In this document: positions 1 through 9,600 of the stretch, one piece after another | How the letters are laid out: each line of letters opens with the position of its first letter | Position numbering within the stretch: the stretch's first letter is position 1 | DNA from: Datisca glomerata | Taxonomy: Eukaryota > Streptophyta > Magnoliopsida > Cucurbitales > Datiscaceae | Direction of reading: 5' to 3' | Length of the DNA stretch: 64,000 bases | Assembly (NCBI GenBank): GCA_003255025.1 | Contig: QANY01000261.1 | Span: 2,701,390-2,765,389, forward strand | Notes under the pieces: model-generated | Database searches by the model: none | Seen by the model: the letters and a program-made list of their open reading frames with translations, nothing else | What the model was told of the DNA's origin: nothing | Program-made: the position numbers and the translations under genes

Positions 1-2166
1 ACATCCTAAAAAAACCAGGCATTTCCCATCTAAAAAATTGACCTAATTGTGGGATCATAAAACTTGTATCCCATGGATCTTTCAGAGTATCCAACAAAAT
101 AACAACTTACCGTCCGTAAGTCCAATTTATTTTCGTTAAGCTTGTAAGGCCTTGCCTCAGCTAGACATCCTCAAACGTGCAAATGCCTTAGACTAAGTTT
201 CTTGTCGGTCTAAAGCTCATATGGAATTTTGTAGTCGTTTTAGTTGGAACTCTGTTAATGATATATGTTGCAGCCTTAAGTGCTTCACCCCAGAGTGATT
301 CTGGTGAGGTCGAATGACTAATCATACTCCTAACCATGTCCTTAAGCGTTTGTTTCGTCTTTCAGCAACACCATTCATAGTGAGAGAACCCGACATAGTG
401 TATTGTGGGACGATACCTCATTCCTCTAGGAATTTAGCAAACGGTCATAGACGTTATTCACCTGAACCATCATATCTACCATGGTACTCACCACCACGGT
501 CAGATCTAACAATTTTAATCTTGTTGTTAAGTTGATTCTCAACTTCAGCCTTAAAATTTTTGAACACATCCAATGATTGTGACTTTTCATGAATGAGATA
601 TATGTAGCCATGTCTAGAATAATCGTCTGTGAACGTAATAAAGTACTGTTGACTATTCCAAGGGAATGACCCATAAATATCCATGTGAATAAGTTCTAAG
701 ACATCATGAGTCATGTTGCCTTCAAATCTCCTTTTATCGGTTTGTTTACCCTTTATGCAATTAACAAAAATGTCAAAATCTATGAAATCTAAGGGACCGA
801 GAATTTTGTCTGACACAAGTCTCTCTATTCTCCGTCTAGAGATATGACCTAATCGCTTGTGCCATAATGTAGCCAAATTCTCACTGGTTAATTTTTTTTT
901 AGTACGTCGTGTACTTAATTGCAGGGATTCTTTAAATGAAGTAATTGTATCAAGTAAATAAAGATTATCATATCGTGATAAAAAATCAGAATCAACTGAA
1001 ATTGAATCAAGAAACAAACCAAATTTGTCGTCTCCAAAAGAACAAACATAATCAGCTTTGTCTAAAACGAAAATATAAATCAAATTTCATCTAAATGACG
1101 GTACAATAAAAGTTTCATCAAGATCCAAATAATATTCAGTTTTTTAATAATAATCTAAATTTTCCTATCGCTTCAACCTCAGCCATCTTTCCATCGCCAA
1201 CGTAGATGAATCTTTCAACATCATTTGGCTTTCAGCAATTCAGGCAACCCTGCATAGACACACTAATATGAGTTATTGCATCGGAATCTATCCATCACGT
1301 GGTCTAGGAACCAAACTTAAATTAACCTCAGGACAAACCAAATTAAGAAGTGAACCTTTCTTAGCACGCCAAGCGTGATAGTTGGTGTGTTGCTTCTTCC
1401 TATGCCCTTCAGCTCCACAGAAGAAACAACTATTACCTTCTGAGTTTACAGGTTTCTTTTTTTTGTTTCTTATGTGGAGCTGTATCCGCAGCTTCCTTAT
1501 CCTTCTTCATTTTCTTTCCCTGCCCTTATCTTTAAAGGTAGAGGCCAGGTAAGCACTTTCTATCTTATCATGTTTCACTCTTTCTTCTTCCTAAACATAG
1601 TGTGAGATGAGCTCATTCAGAGACCAAGTCTCTTTCTGATAATTATAGCTCACCTTAACTGGCTAAACTATGCCAGAAGGGATATCAAAACCAGATACAC
1701 AAGCAAGTCCTCAGAGAGTTCAAGCTTTAGTGCTTTCAACCTTGAAATAATGTGAGACATTTTTATAATGTATTTCTTGATATTACATTTACCTTTATAT
1801 CTCTTTGAAATAAGGTCTGACAAGAGCATACCAATTTTGGTTTTTTCGTTCTTAACAAACCTCTTTTCAATGTCTGCAAGAAAATCCTTAGCTGTAGTTA
1901 TCTTTTCAGATATAGTGCCCTTAAATGCTTCTGGAATGGCCTTCTTCATGATCAGCATACAAATGCGATTTGATCTCTCTCACCTCTTCATCTCCCTCTT
2001 ATCGTCAGAAGTACTATTATCCATTAGAAGTGTAGAAGAATTAGTCCTTAACATAAAATTGAGATCCATGACTCCAAGAACTATCAAGAGATTATCTTTC
2101 CAAGACTTGAAATTTGAGCCATTTAGAACTGGAATTGAATTGATGTTGGCCGTGATACTAGCATGA
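1..2166 (-). pseudogene. Copia A gag-protease-integrase relic
   Basis: The gag part (about 2166-1500) includes a UBN2-type segment with MLIMKKAIPEAFKGTISEKI and KLELSEDLLVYLVLISL. The zinc knuckle near 1430-1385 reads CFFCGAEGHRKKQH, with the last Cys of CX2CX4HX4C changed to His. The protease active-site segment near 1300 reads WIDSDAITHI instead of DSGATTHI. The GAG-pre-integrase and integrase core (1083-454) shows LWHKRLGHISRRRIERL, a TFTDDYSRHGYIYLI segment and IVRSDRGGEY. In-frame stops interrupt it near 1093, 452 and 443, and a one-base shift lies near 340 (ERRNK followed in another frame by LKDMVRSMI). This is typical plant Copia order with accumulated damage. Confidence 0.8.
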
Positions 2167-2819
2167 GTAATAGCTGAACAGAGAATAAGAAATAAAATAA
2201 GCTCACATAAAACCTAAAACAATAATAAATTCAAACAATAGTAAAAAATAATTCATCTCAAGACACCGGGCACTCCATAAATATTATGACTTTGGCAAAA
2301 AAATATTAACTTGTAAGTGTTCTCTTGGGGTAGTAATCAAACACTGATGAAAAATAACATGTCAAACAAGAAACCTTCATTTGGGCTGATTTATTGTTCA
2401 CATGTAAAATCAAATAATCATCACATATTTATTATCACAGAAGCACATGTAATTCTGTCAAATAATTACCTTCTTTTGGGCCAATAAATATTCACATAAG
2501 TTACACGCACACGTAACCTTTTATATTTCAAGATAAATTAATTTTCACAAGTGAGATCACTTTGGCGACATGTTACTTCAACTAATTCATCTTAAAATAT
2601 ATAACATACTAATGTTCGAATTTAAAATTGTTCTGAAGTTAAACCTTAAATTAATTGAGAAGCAATTAATTTTAAGATCTTCAGAAAAATTGTTTGGAAA
2701 TTATTTTAACCAAAAACTAAAAATAATCAAAATATTTTATTTGAAAATCCTTAAATTAAATTACATTTTACGATCCCTAAAATTAATTAATTGATCTGTA
2801 AATTAATTAAAAAATTAAA

Positions 2820-3260
2820 ACAAATATAAGGGCTGTAATCCCAGCCCTTCGCCCACAACCTTCCTTAGTGGTTGTGGGCTTGCCCACAGCCGTGGCCATG
2901 CCTAATGTTCACGGGTCAACCCGTCCCCTGAACAGGTTTCACCCTTGGGTGAAGCCCTAGGGTTTCAACCCCCAATGGACTGGCGGCTGTGGCCACGAGT
3001 CCTTGATGTCGAGGCCACGGCTCAGACAGATGGTCGCGGCTCTTTATCAGTCAGTCGCGGCCAAGCAACGGCTTCTTCTTGTAGCTGCGGCCAGGCCACG
3101 ACTTCTTCTTGTAGCTGCGGCTAGGCCACGGCTTCTTCTTGTAGCTACGACTTCAACTACAGTCGCGGCCAAGGCCGCGGTTTTCTCCTTCAGTCGCGGC
3201 TTTTCCTTGCCGGCGCGGCCAAACCGTGGTGCCGGTCACCTACCACAGTCAGCCATCAAC
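2820..3260 (-). repeat. GC-rich leader/LTR island with short tandem repeats
   Basis: This is a sharply GC-rich block inside AT-rich sequence, in the non-coding 5' part of Copia A. It contains an approximately 32-bp unit (core CTTCTTCTTGTAGCTGCGGC on the plus strand) repeated about three times between 3065 and 3150, plus many GGCCGCGG-like words around it. It also contains an inverted repeat near 2850-2900 (CCCACAACC with GGTTGTGGGC). It is open in one forward frame only because of the repeat composition, and I see no gene. Confidence 0.55.
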
Positions 3261-3298
3261 ACGGTTGGTCGGCGGTCCGAGTTTAAACAAATGTATAT

Positions 3299-3427
3299 AC
3301 TAAAAAATATCATAGAAAAGAAAATACTTTCTCAAATCTAATAAATTTTCAAACAATTATCAAATTCAAGAACAGATAAACATATAAGCACTTATAAACT
3401 AAAAAATATCATAGAAAAGAAAATACT
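3299..3427. repeat. 28-bp direct repeat, about 99 bp apart
   Basis: ACTAAAAAATATCATAGAAA followed by AGAAAATACT occurs at about 3299-3328 and again at about 3398-3427. Both copies lie in the putative LTR of Copia A. This could be an internal LTR duplication. It is too long for a Copia target duplication. Confidence 0.6.
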
Positions 3428-3627
3428 GTTCTAAAAAATATCATTGTCTTCCAGCACCCTAGTAGGCTAGTTCTCCTAAATATTGCACAACTCTCAATAG
3501 TAAGGCTATTTATATGAAAGAAGATACAATGATAAAACAATATTATCACAATCCAGGACTAAATTTGTAACAAGAGTCATCAACACTCAACCCATTCTCA
3601 TTTGTAGACAAAAAGATTACGGATTAC

Positions 3628-6600
3628 CTTTGGAGTATGTGGAAGTAGTTCTTGCAATGCATTGACTCTTTCAGCAATCCGAAGCTTGCGCCGCTGAATT
3701 TAGAAAAACAACATATTTAAATAATAATTCAATTGCATGAACCAAGGAAAATTTAAAAATATTCATTTTGTCTGAATTTGTTGAAAATGAAAGACGTAAT
3801 ATCTCATCTCCTTCACTTTGAATGCAGGCATTGCTTCCTAATTTTGGCCACTATATTCAATGGCACAGGTGGTCTTTTAGTAAGGTGTTTCACTTACACG
3901 GTCAGTAAGATTAGCTCTTGATCTGGACAGAACACGTGATGCAGAAACTTTTACTCTTGAATTAAGTTGAGGAGCAGCATGATTATCTTCATTTGGTCCT
4001 GGAATCCATGAAGTACGGCCCTGTTCCATACCTTTTATATCTGATTAGCATAAAAGTATCTCAGAGAGAAGAACCATCTCAGGTTAGCAGGAAAGAAAAT
4101 TTCTTAGGGTAACACAACCTCAGATGTGTATATATCATTCAAAAAATTTCTGATAAATAATATTCCCCTGTTGAATTAAGGAGAGACAAACTCACAATTA
4201 TAAGAAGGAAATTCTGAAATTCATTAACTTGGAAGGTGGTACAGAAAGCTTAACACAACATGGTTTAAATAGACAACTAAAAAACATAACTACTTACAGC
4301 ATAATGACACGAACATAACCCACTAGCATAACTGACTTTTTTCACTAAGTGATCTACCAATTAAAATAAAGAAACGTGGAAACATGTAAATGAAAAATAA
4401 GGAAATGCGGCACTAACTTCCAATCGTGATAACTTGCCCACAATTGAATTAACTTCCAACACTTCCCCCCTTGATTCAAGTGGGGGCTTGCAATCGCAAC
4501 ATGGTTCGAAATTGACTGAATTTCTCTCACTCAGAGCTTTTGTGAAGATATCTGCCGGTTGACTGTTGGTGTTGCAATTTTTTGTAACTCAATCTCCCTT
4601 TTAGCAATCAGCTCCCTGATGAAATGGTGACGAGTCTCTATATGTTTCGCTCATCCTTGCTGAACTAGATTCTTGGACAATGCAATAGTAAATTTATTGT
4701 CACAGTAAATAATTGTTGGACCATCTTGTTGATTCCGTGTATCTTCCAAGATCCTCCTTAGCCAAATAGCATGACATGCTATAGTAAATGTTGCAATGTA
4801 TTCAGCTTCTGTGCTTGACAAGGCCGTAGAATGCTGCTCCTTTGATGTCCGTGAAATTGTTCCGGAACCAAGACAAAAAACATAAGCTCTAGTGCTTTTC
4901 CTATCATTTACACAACCTGCCCAATCGATTGTCAGTGAAAGCAACTAGATTGTTAGTTTTTTCTTTGGTGTACCTAATACCAAAATTTGCAGTGCCCTGT
5001 ACATATCTTAGAATTCTTTTGACAGCACCAAGATGATGCTTGCTTGGACTACGCATAAATCTGGAAATGAGACTCATTGTAAATGTCAAATCTGGACTGG
5101 TACTAGTGAGATATATAAGACCTCCTACAATGCTTCTGAAGTGTTTCTCTTCAACCTTTTCAACACCATCTTCTATGCTGAATCTTTCATGTGTGTTTAA
5201 CGGTGTCTTGACTACTTTACAATTTGTCATATAAAACTTCTTCAACAAATCCATGGCATACTTTCTTTGGGATATAAAAAATCCCTTTAAAATCTTGAAC
5301 AACTTCTACTCCCAAAAAATAATGTAGAAGACCCAAATCAAACATTTCAAAAGCTTTCATCATGGACTCTTTAAAAACTTTCATCACTTCTAACAAACTT
5401 CCAGTATAAATCATGTCATCAACATATAAGCATACAATCAAACATCATTATCATGATTTTTAACGTATAAAGTTGGTTCACTAGCACTATTATGAAAATT
5501 ATGATCAGCAAAATATGAATCAATTTTGCTATACCAGGCCCTTGGTGCTTGCTTGAGCCGATAGAGTGCTTTGTGTAGCTTATATACTTTATGTTTAAAC
5601 TTTGGAACAACAAAGCCTTGAGGCTGCTCCACTTATACATTTTCAACAAGTTCACCATTCAAAAACGCAGATTTTACATCTAATTGGTAAATTGGCCAAT
5701 TGTTGTGAGTTGCAATAGCCAAAATCATTCTGACAGTATCAAACCTTACAACTGGAGCAAATGTTTCTGAAAAATCAATACCTGGAATTTGTGCATAACC
5801 TTTCGCCACAAGACGAGCTTTGTTCTTCTGTAAACTACCATCTGGATTAAATTTGAACTTGTGAACCCATTTGAGACCAATAGCTTCTTTCCCATTCGGC
5901 AAGTCCACCAAAGTCTATGTGTTGTCCCTTTCAAAAGCACTAATTTCCTCTTTCATTGCATCACACTACTCTTCTTTGTCTACTGCATCATCAAAACAAG
6001 TAGGTTCCATGGCAAAATAAGCAAAATCACACGAAGCATAAATATCTTCTAGACTTCTTACCCTTATTGGAGTCGATTGAGGAGATGAACTAGGAGACTG
6101 AAAATTTTCATTTCCGTCTTCTATTGCTGCAGGTAAAGTATACGGTATACAATCTCCATGTGCCCAATCCCAAGTAAGATTCTCATTAAACACAACATCT
6201 CTACTAACAAAATTAATTTTTTTTGAAATGGGATCATACAGTCTATAACCTTTTGTCTCCTCATTGTATCCAACAAAAATACATTTTTTGCTTTTATCAT
6301 CAAGTTTTCTTTTCAACTCAGAGAGAACAAGTGCATATGCAATACAACCAAATACCTTTAAATGACTTACATTTGGCTTTCTCCTAGTCCAAGCCTCATA
6401 AGGAGTCTTTCCCATTACTGCTCTATTTAGTGACCGATTGATCAAATACAGTCACACCTACAACTTCATCCCACAATTCATTTGGAAGATTGGAGAAAAG
6501 TTAACAATAGTACCTTTGTTGGACCTCCTTTGTTGGCCAGTAAATCTACCTCTACCTCTACCACGAGATGAGCTGCTAAATCCATGTCTGCCACTATTGT

Positions 6601-9600
6601 ATCCTCTTCTCGAACCTCCAAAGTTATGTTTTACATCAATTTTTGACTAAAAAGCATGCTCCAAAGACTTCTCTGCTGATATGTTCAACCGCTGCTCGTG
6701 TGCTTGAGGCGAACCCATTAGCTCACTCAAAGAATAATCAGTCAAATCTTTGGATTCCTCAATAGCAGCAACCACATGATCAAATTTTGGAGGGAGACTT
6801 CTTAAAACCTTTTCAACTATTTTCAGCTCAGACAATTTTTCTCCAAAAGATCTCATTTGATTGACAACTGAAGACACTTTTGAAAAAAATTATTGAATTG
6901 ATTCAGAAGACTTCATAGATAAATTTTCAAACTCCCTACGAAGTGTTTGTAGTTTAACCGTAACTACTTTACTCTTACCTTGATATTCTTCTTGAAGTAA
7001 ACCCCATGCCTCTTTCGATGGAGTAGCAGCCATCACGTGTGGAAATATTGTATCATCTAAGGCTTGTTGGATTAGAAACAAAGCTTTGGCATCCCTCTTC
7101 TGCTTTTCTTTCAACTCATTGTTTTGAGCTGCACTAAGCCTTGTGGTTTGCTTCGGATCAGTAGGATTTGCATACCCATTCTCCACCAAATCCCATAAAT
7201 CATAGGACATAAACAAAGTCCTCATCTTTACCTGCCAAAACTGGTAATTGATTCCAGTAAAGACAGGAGTATTTTGAGAAGTTATATTGTTGCTAGCCAT
7301 AACAAATGAACTCCCACTCATAGATGAACCTACTCTGATACCACTTTGTTGAATTAAAGAGAGACAAACTCACACAATTGCTCACAATTATAAGAAGGAA
7401 ATTTTGAAATTCATTAACTTGGAAGGTGGTACAGAAAGCTTAACACAACATGGTTTAAATAGACAACTAAAAAATATAACTACTTACAGCATAATGACAC
7501 GAACATAACCCACTAGCATAACTGACTTTTCCCACTAAGTGATCTATCAATTAAAATAACAAAATAAGCAACAAATAAAGAAACATGGAAACATGTAAAT
7601 GAAAAACAAGGAAACGTGACACTAACTTCAAATTGTGATAACTTGCCCACAATTGAATTAACTTCCAACATCCCCTACGTCATTAAAACAAAAAATGCTA
7701 CGATAGCGGTCAAAAACTCTATCATAGGGTTTTTATAGTATTTTTTCTAAACGCAATGTCTGTCAGCATTATGAAACGTTTGACCTACGATAACATTTTT
7801 CCACCGCTATCATAACCACTTTTAATAGCGTTTATAAAAATATAATTGTAACTTTTCGATAGCGTTTTCTAAACGTTATAGAAAGTGTGTCATTGCGCTT
7901 GGTACGCTTATAACAGCGTTTATAAAATACTATGGAAAACTTTTTATAGCGTTTTAAAAACGCTATCGAAAGGTTACAATAGCGTTTGTTAAACATTGTT
8001 ATAAACGTATCAGACACAATGACACACTTTGCAATAGAAAGATTACAGTAGCATTTTATTAATGCTATAGAAAGCACTATTAAAAGTGCGTGATAGAGTT
8101 TGCAAAAAAATTTCCACAAAATTTTTTAAAGCTGTTAAAAATCATATCATGATTGCATTTGCATATTGTGCTTCTTTACGCTATTATATTCTCTTATAGA
8201 GTTTTAAATGCTATAAATAATTTATGCTAATGTATCAAATAAGTAATATAAAGATCATCCATTAAATCACTAATTTAAAATATTTAATTAAAGAAATTTA
8301 CTAATAAAGATCCATATCGAATACAATATCAAATGTCCAAAAAAACCCTACAAAAAGCATTCCAAGGTGTTTATATCACATATTACAAGTATTTTGAGTT
8401 GTACTAAATATCACAAATTCAAGCTAAACTTTTCATCAAAGAACTTCCATGTCTTACTGTTGGAATCACATTCCCCATCACTATGCAGAACCACGCAACA
8501 CCTGAATTACTATGTGTTTGTTGTATTTTCATTGGACCTACATGAAAAAAAAATTTATAGTTCAATATCCACTTATAAACATATATATGATCTCTATAAA
8601 AGGCTTTCCAATATTCAGACGTGTTGATATATAAGATTATAATCTAGATTGCAAAACCATATTTCTTGAAATACATAATTTTCATGCATCTATGTTCTAT
8701 CCTTGAAAATGCATATATAATAGCAAGTTAAAAAAACAACATAAGCAGATCCAACACAAATGCAAGAACAAAAATATAAATCCAATATTTCAATCCATAT
8801 TTCTAGCCCCCACACCTTTTTCTGACACCCCCACACCTCATTTTAATCATGTCCACAAATTATGTCAACCCATGTTTCTAGCGCTCACAATACTAATCAC
8901 CATAGAAGAAAAGTTTAACATAATATTCAAAATCCAACCCTACCAACATAAACAAATCCAACAAAAATGTAAATCCAGCATTTCAATCCACATTTCTAGC
9001 ACCCCTTCCCCCCCGGCATTTGAAATCCAACACAAATGCAAATCCAAGATTTCAATCCACATGGCTAGCACCCCCTCCCTTGACATTTCAATCTCCAACC
9101 CATCAAAATGCACACAGTTTTCATCATCATACCTATAATCACCACCACCCTTTTTCTTCCAATCTCAATTAACACCACTAATGCAGCCAATAATCAAACT
9201 CAAATCAATCTAATTTCAATCATGTCCAGCAGAATATCAACCAATAATAGTTGGAAAAGTAGTACTTACAATGGAACAATTCTTATAATGGGCTATACAA
9301 CTGTGCTACCTACTGCATCTTCATAAGTAAGCTTCTGGTTTTGTTGCAACATCTATCCAAACTCTCATGGCATCAAGTCCAAGAGGCACATGATGAACAA
9401 GGTCCTTTGGACCACTTGGAGATCAACGTGCTTCAGCAACTACCTCATTTGATCCAATCCAATCTAATAACTTCAACTTTCTCAAGTGCAAGTTATTATT
9501 CACACTCTATAATTAATAATAGAATATCATCAATTACCAATAGTAAAGCTCCATGTGTAAACAAATAAAAGTTTTAAAGTTTATCGAAGGTGATTGCATG

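Larger units (their letters stand above)
1..3600 (-). mobile_element. Ty1/Copia LTR retrotransposon A (decayed, cut by window edge)
   Basis: Read on the minus strand, this region runs from a putative 5' LTR and leader (about 3600 to 2170) through gag, protease and integrase, and leaves the window at base 1 before the reverse transcriptase. The proposed LTR start at 3600 reads TGAGAATGGGTTGAG and is followed about 100 bases later by a TATA-like CATATAAATAG. Neither the inner LTR border nor a tRNA-Met primer site could be found, so the LTR length is unknown. The coding part has stops and frameshifts and cannot be active. The element lies in an intron of the bHLH-like gene: its outer end is only about 27 bases from that gene's splice donor at 3627. 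Confidence 0.8.
4169..7670 (-). mobile_element. Copia element B, short internal-deletion derivative with both LTRs and target duplication
   Basis: This is a complete but shortened Ty1/Copia element of 3.5 kb, read on the minus strand. LTRs at 4169-4461 and 7347-7670 begin TGTTGAATTAA and end TTCCAACA, and are flanked by the 5-bp duplication TCCCC (4164-4168 and 7671-7675). A tRNA-Met primer site and a polypurine tract are present. The interior is about 2.9 kb instead of the usual 4 kb or more: gag is joined almost directly to the end of integrase, so zinc knuckle, protease and the integrase core are missing. It is inserted in CACTA-derived DNA within intron 1 of the bHLH-like gene. Confidence 0.93.

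Noticed and set aside
3003..3341. 112-codon plus-strand open frame rich in Arg/Leu/Ala
   Set aside because: It is created by the GC-rich tandem repeats of the Copia A leader and has repeat-driven sequence with no family match.
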